A stretch of DNA of 34,305 nucleotides from Burkholderiaceae bacterium (GTDB taxonomy: Bacteria; Pseudomonadota; Gammaproteobacteria; Burkholderiales; Burkholderiaceae_C). Position numbers and translations under genes: made by a program. The stretch covers positions 1 to 34,305 of the forward strand of contig JACKLN010000017.1 of NCBI GenBank assembly GCA_024235855.1, written 5' to 3'. Positions 21,319 through 32,901 of this stretch are shown piece after piece; within the stretch, counting starts at the first letter, position 1; every line of letters starts with the position of its first letter. Under the pieces are notes generated by a model, which ran no database searches, was not told where the DNA came from, and saw only the letters and a program-made list of their open reading frames with translations.

Positions 21319-24300
21319 CTACCGCGGCAGGTCGGGCTTGGCGGCCTCCGCGTCACCCGCTGCCAGACGATGCGCGCACTGGACGGCGCGCTTCGCGTAG
21401 CGGGCGCTTGCCGCTTCGATGGCGGCCTGCAGTTCATCAGGCGGGTCGACAGGCGCCGCCTGCGTCTGGGCATGCAGGTCCGCCAGCCACGGCCCGGCCC
21501 GCGCATCGCCCAGGGCGTCGAGTAAACGGAAAGCCGCCCAGCGTGCCGCCAGCCCACCCCCGGCGAGGTCGTTGACCCGGTGGGCGTCGAATGCCGGCAG
21601 GGCCGCCTCCAGGGTGGCCCTGGCGTCGTCGGCACGGCCCAGCGTCCAGCGGCACCAGGCCACGTGCAGGGCCACGGCGGCCGCGTTGGCGGGATCGCCC
21701 ATGCGTTCTCCGAAGACCTGCTGCGCGGCCTCGAAGGCCGCCAACGCACCGGCCCGATCCTCCAGCTCAGTGAGTGCGCGCCCGCACCGGTAGCTGGCCG
21801 CCGCCCAGTTGCGCAGGTCGCCGTTATCCCGGGTGATGGCGATCGACTCTTGCCACGCGGCCACCGCCCCGGCGGCGTCGCCCGTGCGCCGGGCGAGTTC
21901 GGCCAGGTGCATCAGCGCATGGGCCACCCGTGGTGTGGCCCCGGCCCGGCGAGCCTGCTCGAGCATGGCGCCGGCCCAGCGGCGGGCGTCGTCCAGATGG
22001 CTGCGCTCGAGGGCCACGACCGCCAGGTTGTCCAGGCAGCCCAGGCGCAGGCGCACCTCGCCGATCTGGTCGGCACGGGCCAGCGCCATCTGCAGCGTGG
22101 CATCGGCCGCGTCCAGCGCACGTTCCTCCTTCGACACCATGGCCGACAGCACGAGCAGCTTGGTCTCGGACTCCACCAGCGCCGGGTCGCGGCGCACATG
22201 CGCCAGCCCGGCGTCGACCCGTTGGCGGGCCAGCGGGGCGTCGCCGGCCGTGATGGCCAGCCAGCACAGCAGCCCTTCGAGCTCCGCAGCCACCCGCCAG
22301 TGCCCACAGCGCGCCGCCAGCACCACGGTCTCGAGCGCGATCGTGCGTGCCCGGGCGTGATGGCTCAGGCGGTCCTCGAACAGTGCCCGCGCGTAGCCGG
22401 CTTCGGCGCGGCGCCGGTCGTCGGGATGCCGCTGCAGCAGCGCGTCGACCTCGTCCATCACCTGACGCTGCAGGTCACGCTCGCCCACCGCGTCGGCGAG
22501 ATCGTCCAGGCGCTTGAGCAGGCGGTAGCTGCGGTCGGGGTCGCCGTCGCCCAGCAGGTCGATCGCGCGCCGCAGGTAGTGCAGCGCCGCCGCGTTGGCG
22601 TAGCGCTGCCGGGCCTGCAGCGCGGCGCGGTCGAAGCAGTCCACGGCCAGGGCCAGGTCGCCGGCACGCTCGGCGTGGTCGCCGGTGAGCGCCAGGAACT
22701 CCGGCCCGCGCTCGCGGGCGCGGGTGAGCAGCCAGCGGGCGGCCGCGGCATGCCCCTCGCGCCGGCGTGCCAGCGGGATGGTGTCGTAGGCCACCTGGTG
22801 CAGCAGATGGTGGTCGAAGGTCCACTCGGTGGCCGTGTCGATGGCGCTGGTGCGGTGGGCGTGCACCACCGTGCGTTGCGCCAGCACCGGCAGCGCCTGG
22901 GGCGCAGCGCCGTCGATCTCGGCCAGCGCCGCGTCCCAGAACACGTGGCCGACGATGGCGGCCTGCTGGGCGGCGTGGCGTGCGGTGGGCGGCAACGCGT
23001 CCAGCCGTGCCTGCAGCAGCCCGACCAGCGTGCTCGGCAGGCTCAGGTCGAGCAGCCGCCCGCTGTGCAGGATCCACGGGAACTGGCCGGTGTCGATGAC
23101 GCCGTCGTCGATCAGCCGGCGCACGAACTCCTCGACGTAGTAGGGGTTGCCATCGGCCTGCGCGGTGATGCGCTCGATGAGTCCGGTCGGCACGGTTTCC
23201 AGGCCGCCCAGCAGCGTGCGCACCAGGGCCTCGGCGTCGGCCGGCGCGAGCGGCTGCAACGGCAGCACCTCGCCCGGGTGATCCGGCGGCAGACCCGGTC
23301 GGCTGGTGATCAGCAGCGCGAGGGGTACGCCTGGCTCGGCGGCCAGGCGGTGCAGCAGCACGCGCGAGTCGGGATCGGCCCAGTGCAGGTCCTCCACCAG
23401 CAGCACCGGTGCACGGCCTTCGCGGGCTGCCAGGGCCTGCAGCGCGCGGCCACAGGCGGCGACGGCATGTTCGCGCAGCAACCGGGGGTCCTGACCCGCG
23501 ACATGCGGGCTGTCGGCAAAGTCCAGGCCCGCCAGGTGACCGAGCTGGTGCGCTGCGGCATGGGCCTCGGTGACGGTCATCCCGGCATCTCGCAGCAACC
23601 GTCGCAGGCCGGCGGTCAGACGGCGCCGCGCCCGCGCCGCCGGGGCGTCGTCATGGATGCCGAACCGCTCGGTCAGCAACTGGCGCAGCAGGCCGGCGGG
23701 TCGCAGGGCGCCATCGGGCTGGGCACGCAGACGCAGCAGGCGGCCGGCCGGGAGCGATGCAGCCAGTTCGCGCAACAGCCGGCTCTTGCCCAGGCCCGCG
23801 TCGCCCACCAGCGTCAGCACGGCCGGCGGGCCGGTGCGCCCGGCGCTGGCGACCACCGCTTGCAGCCGGTCGAGCTCGGCCGCCCGGCCGACCAGCGACA
23901 GGCGCAGCCCGGGGATGCCGCGCTCGGCATCGTCGGCGCCCGGTGGCCGCAGCCCGAGCACCAGGTAGCTGCGCACCGGCGCGTCAAGGCCCTTGAGCCG
24001 CACGGGCGGCAGCGGTTCGACGTCGAAGCGCCCGCGCACGTGCAGCCAGGTCTCGTGGCTGATGTGCAGGCTGTCCAGCGGCGCGCTCTGCTCCATGCGC
24101 GCCGCCAGATGGACCGTGGCCCCGACGGCCGTGCGGTCGTCCTCGTAGCCGGCACCGATGGCCACCGGCCCGGTGTGCACACCGATGCGCAGCGGCATCT
24201 CGAGGATGCCATGGCGCCCACGGACCGCCTCGGCATGGGCGCGGCCCTCGGCCAGCATGGCCAGGCCGGCGCGCAGCGCACGCTCGGCGTCGTCCTCGCG

Positions 24301-24654
24301 CGCACCGTCGCCACCGAAGACGGCCTTGAAGCCATCACCGGCGAACTGCAGCACACGCCCCTGGTGGGCACGCACGACGGCGGCCAGCCGCTCGACCATG
24401 CCGCCCAGAACCTCCAGCGCGTCCTCCGCGTCCAGCCGTTCCACCAGCGCGGTGGACCCGGCCACGTCGGCGAAGAGCACGGTCACGAGCCGGCGCTCGA
24501 CCTCGCGCGGGCGCTGCAGCGCCTGCAACTCCAGACGCAGCGGATGCAGCGCCACGTCGACCACGTCGCCGCCAAGAAGCGCGCGTTGCGCGTCCAGCGC
24601 GGCGATGGCCGTGCGCAGTGCCTCGACCCTGGATGCGGCGGCAGCGGGATCCAC
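21319..24654 (-). CDS. Class III cyclase - AAA/STAND ATPase - TPR regulator
   Basis: A 1,111-residue three-part protein. A cyclase homology domain (about 55-230) has metal-binding D63 (LFADVAGS) and D107 (FAGDGFK) and R186, but H182 stands where most active cyclases have the transition-state Asn (VHLAARMEQ). An ATPase domain (about 250-560) follows with Walker A GDAGLGKS (284-291) and a VLLVEDLHWADPDS Walker B. The rest (about 600-1090) is helical and TPR-like. Such proteins are thought to be signal-integrating regulators; activity and output are unknown. The start is a GTG at 24654. Ligand and targets cannot be inferred. Confidence 0.87.
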   Translation of the reverse strand: MDPAAAASRVEALRTAIAALDAQRALLGGDVVDVALHPLRLELQALQRPREVERRLVTVLFADVAGSTALVERLDAEDALEVLGGMVERLAAVVRAHQGRVLQFAGDGFKAVFGGDGAREDDAERALRAGLAMLAEGRAHAEAVRGRHGILEMPLRIGVHTGPVAIGAGYEDDRTAVGATVHLAARMEQSAPLDSLHISHETWLHVRGRFDVEPLPPVRLKGLDAPVRSYLVLGLRPPGADDAERGIPGLRLSLVGRAAELDRLQAVVASAGRTGPPAVLTLVGDAGLGKSRLLRELAASLPAGRLLRLRAQPDGALRPAGLLRQLLTERFGIHDDAPAARARRRLTAGLRRLLRDAGMTVTEAHAAAHQLGHLAGLDFADSPHVAGQDPRLLREHAVAACGRALQALAAREGRAPVLLVEDLHWADPDSRVLLHRLAAEPGVPLALLITSRPGLPPDHPGEVLPLQPLAPADAEALVRTLLGGLETVPTGLIERITAQADGNPYYVEEFVRRLIDDGVIDTGQFPWILHSGRLLDLSLPSTLVGLLQARLDALPPTARHAAQQAAIVGHVFWDAALAEIDGAAPQALPVLAQRTVVHAHRTSAIDTATEWTFDHHLLHQVAYDTIPLARRREGHAAAARWLLTRARERGPEFLALTGDHAERAGDLALAVDCFDRAALQARQRYANAAALHYLRRAIDLLGDGDPDRSYRLLKRLDDLADAVGERDLQRQVMDEVDALLQRHPDDRRRAEAGYARALFEDRLSHHARARTIALETVVLAARCGHWRVAAELEGLLCWLAITAGDAPLARQRVDAGLAHVRRDPALVESETKLLVLSAMVSKEERALDAADATLQMALARADQIGEVRLRLGCLDNLAVVALERSHLDDARRWAGAMLEQARRAGATPRVAHALMHLAELARRTGDAAGAVAAWQESIAITRDNGDLRNWAAASYRCGRALTELEDRAGALAAFEAAQQVFGERMGDPANAAAVALHVAWCRWTLGRADDARATLEAALPAFDAHRVNDLAGGGLAARWAAFRLLDALGDARAGPWLADLHAQTQAAPVDPPDELQAAIEAASARYAKRAVQCAHRLAAGDAEAAKPDLPR

Positions 24655-24778
24655 GGGGGCAAGGATGTCACGAAACGCGGCAGGCGTGAACGCGGGCCCG
24701 GCCGTCGAGGCCGACCCGAGTCATCCCCTAGACTCCCGCCGACGCGGTCCCGAGATGCCGCGCATGGAGCCGCCCGCG

Positions 24779-26302
24779 ATGCCCGACCCCATCCTCGTCG
24801 CCCGCCATGGCGACATCGAATGCCTGCTGCTGCCCGGCATGGCCAACCGCCACGGCCTGATCACCGGCGCCACCGGCACCGGCAAGACGATCACGCTGCA
24901 GACCCTGGCCGAGAGCTTCAGCCGCATCGGCGTGCCGGTGTTCATGGCCGACGTGAAGGGCGACCTCACCGGCATCAGCCAGACCGGTGCCATCCCGCCC
25001 AAGGTGGCGAGGATCCTCGAAGAGCGCGGCCTGCCGCAGCCCGAGCCCACGCGTTGCCCGACCACGCTGTGGGACGTCTTTGGCGAACAGGGCCACCCGG
25101 TGCGTGCCACCGTCAGCGACATGGGCCCGCTGCTGCTGGGCCGCATGCTGGCGCTCAACGAGACGCAGGCCGGCGTGCTGAACCTGGTGTTCAAGATCGC
25201 CGACGACCAGGGCCTGCTGCTGCTGGACATGAAGGACCTGCGGGCGATGCTGCAGCACGTGGGCGAGAACGCGAAGCAGTTCACCACCGAGTACGGCAAC
25301 ATCAGCGCCGCCAGCGTGGGCGCCATCCAGCGCGGGCTGCTGCAGATCGAGGAACAGGGCGGCGACCGCTTCTTCGGCGAGCCGATGCTGGACCTGTCGG
25401 ACTTCCTGCAGACCGAGGACGGCCGGGGCGTCGTCAACATCCTCGCCGCGGACCGGCTGATGAACGCGCCGCGGCTGTACGCCACCTTCCTGCTGTGGAT
25501 GCTCTCGGAGCTGTTCGAGATGCTGCCCGAGGTGGGCGACCTGGAGAAGCCCAAGCTGGTGTTCTTCTTCGACGAGGCGCACCTGCTGTTCAAGGACGCG
25601 CCGACGGCGCTGGTCGAGCGCATCGAGCTCGTGGTGCGCCTGGTGCGCAGCAAGGGCGTGGGCGTGTACTTCGTGACGCAGAACCCGCTGGACGTGCCCG
25701 ACACCGTGCTCGCGCAGCTGGGCAACCGCGTGCAGCACGCGCTGCGCGCCTTCACGCCGCGCGACCAGAAGGCGGTCAAGGCCGCCGGCGACACGATGCG
25801 CTCGAACCCGGCGATCAAGGACATGTCCGCCGCGATCACCGAACTGGGCGTGGGCGAGGCGCTGATCAGCTTCCTCGACGCCAAGGGCCGACCAGGCGTG
25901 ACCGAGCGCGTCTTCGTGCTGCCGCCGGGCAGCCAGATCGGCCCGATCACGCCGGCACAGCGCCAGGCGCTGATCAACGGCTCGCTGGTGGCCGGCCGCT
26001 ACGAGCAGACCGAGGACCGCGAGTCGGCCTACGAGAAGATCAAGGCCCGCGTGGCAGCCACGCCGACGGCGGCCGAAGCCGCCGCCGCAGCGAAGCAGGC
26101 CCCGGCTGGAGCCGCAGCAGGCGGCGGCATGATGGACGGCCTGAAGGACGTCATCTTCGGCAGCACCGGCCCGCGCGGCGGCCGGCGCGCCGGGCTGGCC
26201 GAGGCGGCCGCGGCATCGGCCGTGCGCAGCATCGGCTCGGCCGTGGGCCGCGAGATCATCCGCGGTGTGCTCGGATCGCTGTTCGGCGGTCGCAAGCGCT
26301 GA
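24779..26302 (+). CDS. yjgR: HerA-like ATPase, YjgR/DUF853 family
   Basis: A 507-residue P-loop ATPase of the FtsK/HerA superfamily. Walker A GATGTGKT (30-37), VFMADVKGDLTG, Walker B KLVFFFDEAHLLF and a sensor-like FVTQNPLDVPD are seen, followed by an Ala/Gly-rich segment and a C-terminal helix (REIIRGVLGSLFGG). YjgR proteins are conserved but their role is unclear. The ATG at 24779 has TGGAG nine bases upstream; an in-frame ATG at 24755 is an alternative. It is divergent from the cyclase/ATPase gene. Confidence 0.88.
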   Translation: MPDPILVARHGDIECLLLPGMANRHGLITGATGTGKTITLQTLAESFSRIGVPVFMADVKGDLTGISQTGAIPPKVARILEERGLPQPEPTRCPTTLWDVFGEQGHPVRATVSDMGPLLLGRMLALNETQAGVLNLVFKIADDQGLLLLDMKDLRAMLQHVGENAKQFTTEYGNISAASVGAIQRGLLQIEEQGGDRFFGEPMLDLSDFLQTEDGRGVVNILAADRLMNAPRLYATFLLWMLSELFEMLPEVGDLEKPKLVFFFDEAHLLFKDAPTALVERIELVVRLVRSKGVGVYFVTQNPLDVPDTVLAQLGNRVQHALRAFTPRDQKAVKAAGDTMRSNPAIKDMSAAITELGVGEALISFLDAKGRPGVTERVFVLPPGSQIGPITPAQRQALINGSLVAGRYEQTEDRESAYEKIKARVAATPTAAEAAAAAKQAPAGAAAGGGMMDGLKDVIFGSTGPRGGRRAGLAEAAAASAVRSIGSAVGREIIRGVLGSLFGGRKR

Positions 26303-26313
26303 CCTCGGGCTGA

Positions 26314-27858
26314 TCAGGGCCGGGCCGTGACCCGCCGAACCATGTCCAGTCGCGGCAGCAGCCCGTGGGTGAACCAGCCATGGGCGGTGTCCGGCTCCAG
26401 CGCAGCGACCACGAGGTTGGCCAGCGGCTGGTCCAGCGGCACGTAGAAGCTGCCGGCCGGTGCGGGCCAATCGGTGGCGGCCAGCGTCGCGGTGATGCGC
26501 TGCGGAGCGCCGGCTTCGTCACCGGTCGCATCGCCGGCGAGTCGCGCGGTCTCGACATAACGCTCGCCGTGCAGCGGCCGGTCCGCCGGCAGCGTCTGCA
26601 CCTGCACGCCCCAGCGGTGCAGCCGGGCCACGGCGTCGGTGGCGTCGGCGGCCAGCCAGTAGCCGCAGGGTCGCGGTCGCGTCAGCACCGGCTGCAACTG
26701 CAGCATGTCGTCCCAGTCCACCGCCACCGGGTGATCGCCACCGGTGGCCGGGTCGATCATCAGCAGCGTGCGCTGGCGGCGCGCTGGGGCCGTCTCCAGC
26801 ACCAGGGTCCCCGTACAGGCCTGGTCGGTGACACCGATGGCCACTGCCGCCAGTTGCCCAGGCAGGGTCGAAGCCTGCGCCGCGGCGCTGCGCAGCAGGC
26901 TGTGCAGGGCCACCACGTGGCTGTGCACGCGGCGGCGCGCGTGCAGGCGGCCGAGGTCGAAGCCACGGGATTCGAGCAGCACGCTGACCATCTGCTTCAG
27001 GCCGCCGGCATTGCGCGCCAGCCCGGGTTGCGCGCCGCCCATGGTCAGCAGCCGGGCCGCCGGGTCGCGCGTGGTCGTGTAGTACCACTCGTGGGTGATG
27101 CCGGCGGCGTCCAGCGCCGCCAGCAGCGGCTGGCGGAAGCCGTGCTCGGCCAGCGCGGTCAGGTCCGGCGGCAGGTTGGGCGTGGTGGCGTACTGGACCA
27201 GCAGGTCGTGGCGCTTGATGCCGCCGAAGCCGGCCACGTAGCGGCCCAGCGCGATGTGCTCGTGCACGTCGACGAACAGCACCGGCTGCCAGCGCGCCAC
27301 CAGGTCGGCGATGACCCCGGCCTCGCGCGTGCGCAGCAGCAGGTGGTCGCGATTGATGTCCAGGTTGGCCGCGTTGCGGCGCCGCGCCAGCGCCGCGCCG
27401 TCGGGGTTGGCGCGCGGCAGCAGCAGCACGTCCAGTTGGTCCAGCACCGCCGACACCGGGTGCTGCGGATTCGCCAGCTGCATGGCCAGGGCCAGCAGCG
27501 CCTCGCCCCCGGCCGGTTCGTTGCCATGCTGCTGGCCCACCACCAGCGCCAGCGGCCGGCCCGCGCCGCGACTGAAGCGCAGTGCCAGCAGTTCGGCACC
27601 GGTGTCGGTGCGGCCCAGATCCAGCAGCTCGGCGGCGCCGGCGCCGGCCAGCGTGCGCAGGGCGGCAGCCAGTTCGGCGTTGTCGGTCCAGCGCTCGCGC
27701 CCGGGCTGCAGCCCGGGCGTGGGATAAACCTCGCCCGGCTCGGCAAAGCGGGCCGCCACGGCGGGCGCATAGGGCAGCGGCGCCTCGGCAGCCGCCACGG
27801 TGCCAACGAGACAGGCACCCGCCAGCAGGGCACGGACGAGGGCGGACAGGCGACGCAT
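26314..27858 (-). CDS. M14-type zinc carboxypeptidase, exported
   Basis: A 514-residue protein with an N-terminal signal peptide (about 1-24). The zinc motif of M14 peptidases is visible: H111-x-x-E114 in QQHGNEPAGGEALL and H199 in VDVHEH, with LPRANPDGA and NLDINRDHLLLRTREA as the substrate-binding strand. The C-terminal domain (about 310-514) is not recognised. It may trim peptides or peptidoglycan stems in the periplasm; the substrate is unknown. The start ATG 27858 is preferred because the signal peptide begins there. Confidence 0.83.
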   Translation of the reverse strand: MRRLSALVRALLAGACLVGTVAAAEAPLPYAPAVAARFAEPGEVYPTPGLQPGRERWTDNAELAAALRTLAGAGAAELLDLGRTDTGAELLALRFSRGAGRPLALVVGQQHGNEPAGGEALLALAMQLANPQHPVSAVLDQLDVLLLPRANPDGAALARRRNAANLDINRDHLLLRTREAGVIADLVARWQPVLFVDVHEHIALGRYVAGFGGIKRHDLLVQYATTPNLPPDLTALAEHGFRQPLLAALDAAGITHEWYYTTTRDPAARLLTMGGAQPGLARNAGGLKQMVSVLLESRGFDLGRLHARRRVHSHVVALHSLLRSAAAQASTLPGQLAAVAIGVTDQACTGTLVLETAPARRQRTLLMIDPATGGDHPVAVDWDDMLQLQPVLTRPRPCGYWLAADATDAVARLHRWGVQVQTLPADRPLHGERYVETARLAGDATGDEAGAPQRITATLAATDWPAPAGSFYVPLDQPLANLVVAALEPDTAHGWFTHGLLPRLDMVRRVTARP

Positions 27859-27920
27859 CCCGCCATCTTGCCAGCAGGCGAGAATGCAGCTGTTCCATGT
27901 TCCAACTGGAGGAGGCCACG

Positions 27921-28412
27921 ATGCGCTGGAGCACGATCGCACTCACCGTGGCCGCCGCATTGCCGGTGCTCGTCTTCGTCGCCGGGCAGGCGGGCCTGCT
28001 GTCGGGCCGCATGCCCGACGACCTCGGCGTGACCGACGGGCGGCTGAAGGCGCCGTCGCGCACACCCAACAGCGTGAGCAGCCAGTTCGCGCTCTGGCCC
28101 GGCTCGCCGCACCGCGAACTGGCCGAGGTCGCCCCGCTGCCGCTGCGCGGCGACGGCCCCGCCACCATCGCCCGGCTGCGCCAGATCGTGCAGGCCATGC
28201 CCGGCGCCGAGATCGTCACGGTGCGCGAGGACTACCTCTACGCCCGCTTCACCACGCGCTGGCTGAAGTTCGTCGACGACACCGAGTTCTGGGTCGACCC
28301 GCGGGCGCAGGTGGTGCAGGTGCGCTCCGCCTCGCGTGTGGGGCGGCGGGACTTCGGCGTCAACCGGGCCCGGGTGGAGGCGATCCGGGCGGCCCTGAAC
28401 GCCGCCCCCTGA
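27921..28412 (+). CDS. DUF1499 family protein
   Basis: A 163-residue protein with one N-terminal membrane helix (about 5-24) and a DUF1499 domain (about 45-160). Typical features are VSSQFALWPGSPHRE near the beginning and FVDDTEFWVDPRAQVVQVRSASRVGRRDFGVNRARVE near the end (two overlapping blocks). GGAGGAGG at 27909-27916 precedes the ATG. The function of the family is unknown. It is divergent from the carboxypeptidase gene. Confidence 0.84.
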   Translation: MRWSTIALTVAAALPVLVFVAGQAGLLSGRMPDDLGVTDGRLKAPSRTPNSVSSQFALWPGSPHRELAEVAPLPLRGDGPATIARLRQIVQAMPGAEIVTVREDYLYARFTTRWLKFVDDTEFWVDPRAQVVQVRSASRVGRRDFGVNRARVEAIRAALNAAP

Positions 28413-28525
28413 CCGGCTTGAGCGACCAGCGCGTCTGGCGCCCCGGCCACGACGTCTCGCGACGCTGCCGGGCATTCCGTCGCTGCGCCGAGGCGCCCTG
28501 ACCGGTTGGCCCCGAGAATGCCGAC

Positions 28526-29626
28526 ATGAGCCCTGAAACCGCCCGTCGACCCTGGTGGCGCCTGGCCCGCGGGCTGCTGTCGCTGGCCGTGCTGTGCACG
28601 CTGATCGCCGCCTTCCTGACCGTGCTCGACGGGCAGTTCGGCATCAAGCTGGTCTATTCGTTCTCGATCGGTCTGTCGTGCTGGGTCGTGATCGATGGGG
28701 GTCGCACAGCGCTGGCGGCGTGGCGTCGGCGCCGCGGCGTGCTCGACAACGAGCGTGTCGGCTGGGCCGGCGTGGTGCCGTTGATCATCGTCGGCGCGGT
28801 GCTCGGCCCGCTGCTGGGCATGGCGATCGGCGACGCGCTGACCGGCGGGCAGTCCATCCCGCTGTGGCGGCTGAGCTCCCGGTCGACCCAGATCACCATG
28901 GCGGTCACGGTGCTGGCGATCCTGGTGTCCACCCTCGTCGCCAGCGCCAACGACAAGGCGGCCGACCAGGCCCTGCGTGCACAGGCGGCGCAGCGTGAAG
29001 CCGCCGAGGCGCAGCTGCGCCTGCTGCAGAGCCAGCTCGAGCCCCACATGCTGTTCAACACGCTGGCCAACCTGCGTGTGCTCATCGGCCTGGACCCGGC
29101 GCGCGCCCAGGCCATGCTGGACCGGCTGATCGCCTTCCTGCGCAGCACGCTGGCGGCCAGCCGGGCGCAGGAGCACGCGCTGTCCGACGAGTTCGCCCGC
29201 CTGGACGACTACCTGGCGCTGATGCAGGTGCGCATGGGCCCGCGGCTGCAGGTGGCGTTGGACCTGCCGCCCGCACTGGCGGCGCTGAAGGTGCCGCCGC
29301 TGCTGCTGCAGCCCCTGGTGGAGAACGCCATCCGGCACGGGCTGGAAGGCCATGTCGACGGCGGCACGCTGCGCGTGTCGGCCAGCCGCGACGGCGACCA
29401 GCTGCGCCTGTGCGTGGACGACGACGGCCTGGGCCTGCCCCCGGGCGGCGTGCCCGCGGTGCCGGTGGCCACGGCCGCACCGGCGGCCAGCGGCTTCGGC
29501 CTCGCCCAGGTGCGCGAGCGCCTGGCCGCCCGCTACGGCCCGCGGGCCCGGTTCACGCTCGACGCCGGTCCGGCGGGCCGCGGCACCCGCGCCTGCATCC
29601 TGCTGCCCCTCGACGACACCCCATGA
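28526..29626 (+). CDS. Sensor histidine kinase, LytS/YehU type
   Basis: A 366-residue membrane kinase. Four hydrophobic segments (about 16-34, 42-58, 82-102, 122-140) form the sensor part, followed by a short coiled coil and the His_kinase-type domain with phosphoacceptor H174 in QLEPHMLFNTLANL. The N-box is ENAIRHGLE (266-274) and the G-box lies in VDDDGLGLPPGG. No periplasmic domain of size is present, so the signal is probably sensed in the membrane. Its stop overlaps the response-regulator start (ATGA), forming a two-gene system. Confidence 0.9.
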   Translation: MSPETARRPWWRLARGLLSLAVLCTLIAAFLTVLDGQFGIKLVYSFSIGLSCWVVIDGGRTALAAWRRRRGVLDNERVGWAGVVPLIIVGAVLGPLLGMAIGDALTGGQSIPLWRLSSRSTQITMAVTVLAILVSTLVASANDKAADQALRAQAAQREAAEAQLRLLQSQLEPHMLFNTLANLRVLIGLDPARAQAMLDRLIAFLRSTLAASRAQEHALSDEFARLDDYLALMQVRMGPRLQVALDLPPALAALKVPPLLLQPLVENAIRHGLEGHVDGGTLRVSASRDGDQLRLCVDDDGLGLPPGGVPAVPVATAAPAASGFGLAQVRERLAARYGPRARFTLDAGPAGRGTRACILLPLDDTP

Positions 29627-30453
29627 CCACCACCCCCACCGCCCTGATCGCCGAAGACGAACCGCTGCTGGCCGCTGCGCTGCAGGCCGAGCTGACCACC
29701 CTCTGGCCCGCCTTGCAGGTCGCGGCCACCGTGGGCGACGGCGCCTCGGCGCTGGCGCAGGCCCTGGCGCTGCAACCGACCCTGTGCTTTCTGGACATCC
29801 GCATGCCCGGCATGAGCGGCCTGGAAGCGGCGCAGGCCCTGGCCGAGGACTGGCCCGACGGCGCGCCCTTCCCGCTGATCGTCTTCGTCACCGCCTACGA
29901 CCAGTACGCCCTGCAGGCCTTCGAGGCGCAGGCGGTGGACTACCTGCTCAAGCCGGTGGACGGCGAGCGCCTGGCCGCCTGCGTGGCACGGCTGCAGGCG
30001 CGGCTGGCCGAACGCGAGGCCGCCGCGGCCACCGTCACGCCGGCCACCGATCTCGCGCGCAGCGTGGAACAGCTGCGCGGCCTGCTGGCCTCGGCCGGTG
30101 GCGCCAGCCACCCCGGCGCCGCACCCGCAAGGCTGGACGTGGTGCCGGCCCAGGTGGGCGCCACCGTGCACCTGGTGCCGGTGGACGAGGTGATCTACTT
30201 CGAGGCCGCCGACAAGTACGTGCGCGTGGTCACGGCCGAGCGCGAGCACCTGATCCGCACGCCGCTGAAGGACCTGCTGCCCCAGCTGGACCCGCAGCGC
30301 TTCTGGCAGGTGCACCGCGGCACCGTGGTGCAGGCGCGCTGCGTGCGCAGCGCCCGTCGCGAGGAGTCGGGCAAGGTCACGCTCACGCTGGCCGGTCGGC
30401 CGGAGACGCTGACCGCGTCGCGGCTGTACGCGCACCTGTTCAAGGGCATGTAG
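29623..30453 (+). CDS. LytTR-family response regulator
   Basis: A 276-residue regulator. The receiver domain (1-125) has acidic residues E11-D12-E13, phosphoacceptor D58 (FLDIRMPGMSG), the T in VFVTAYD and the K in YLLKPVDG. An Ala-rich linker joins a LytTR DNA-binding domain (about 170-276) with VDEVIYFEAADKYVRVVT and FWQVHRGTVVQ. It starts within the kinase stop codon. Target promoters are not evident. Confidence 0.93.
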   Translation: MTTTPTALIAEDEPLLAAALQAELTTLWPALQVAATVGDGASALAQALALQPTLCFLDIRMPGMSGLEAAQALAEDWPDGAPFPLIVFVTAYDQYALQAFEAQAVDYLLKPVDGERLAACVARLQARLAEREAAAATVTPATDLARSVEQLRGLLASAGGASHPGAAPARLDVVPAQVGATVHLVPVDEVIYFEAADKYVRVVTAEREHLIRTPLKDLLPQLDPQRFWQVHRGTVVQARCVRSARREESGKVTLTLAGRPETLTASRLYAHLFKGM

Positions 30454-30554
30454 CCGCCCCCGCTGGCGGCGCACTGGCGCCGTTTCGTCGCCGGCGTCGT
30501 CGATCCGTCCCGACACCGCTGACGGGCCGCGGCGACACCGCCAGGATGGCGCCC

Positions 30555-30986
30555 ATGGACATCCTGCACCGCTTCGCCCTCCTGCTCGACCGCCATCCGG
30601 TGGTCTTCGCCCACCTGATGATGGCGCTCGGCGCGCTGCTGCTCGGGGCCTTCGTGCTCTGGGGCCGCAAGGGCAACACCGCGCACCGCAGGCTGGGCTG
30701 GACCTGGGTGGCGCTGATGGCCGGCGTGGCCGTCAGTGGCGCCTTCATCCGCGACTACCACCTGCCCAACCTGTTCGGCTTCACGCCCATCCACCTGTTC
30801 GTGGTCTTCGTGGCCTGGCAGCTGCCCAGAGCGGTGCTGTATGCGCGCCGCGGGCAGGTCGAGGCGCACCGCAAGGCCATGCGGGGGCTGTACCAGGGCG
30901 GCTGCCTGGTCGCCGGTGCCTTCACGTTGCTGCCGGGTCGCTTCCTGGGCACGATGCTGTGGCGCCAGGTGGGCCTGATGACCTGA
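30555..30986 (+). CDS. DUF2306-like small membrane protein
   Basis: A 143-residue protein with four hydrophobic segments (about 14-36, 46-64, 74-92 and 118-134). LHRFALLLDRHPVVFAHL, KGNTAHRRLGWTW and HRKAMRGLYQGG are characteristic of the family. The ATG at 30555 has AGG nine bases upstream; the in-frame ATG at 30546 is an alternative. Function unknown. It lies between the regulator and glnS. Confidence 0.78.
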   Translation: MDILHRFALLLDRHPVVFAHLMMALGALLLGAFVLWGRKGNTAHRRLGWTWVALMAGVAVSGAFIRDYHLPNLFGFTPIHLFVVFVAWQLPRAVLYARRGQVEAHRKAMRGLYQGGCLVAGAFTLLPGRFLGTMLWRQVGLMT

Positions 30987-31017
30987 TGACGCCGGGGCGC
31001 GTCGATAGAATTCCTCG

Positions 31018-32799
<1,782 letters not shown>

Positions 32800-32901
32800 G
32801 CGAAGTCGCGCGCACGCAAACTTCTGCAAAGTCGCTGGCCCGGTGGCGCGGTCACGTTCAACATGGAGTCTCCACGGGTTTGCCCACCGAAGGAGGTCGC
32901 C

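Noticed and set aside
21580..26313. Very long open frame on the + strand opposite the cyclase/ATPase gene and beyond
   Set aside because: The protein is low-complexity, rich in Arg, Gly, Gln and His, with no domain; it is antisense to a well-supported gene and results from GC-rich third positions.
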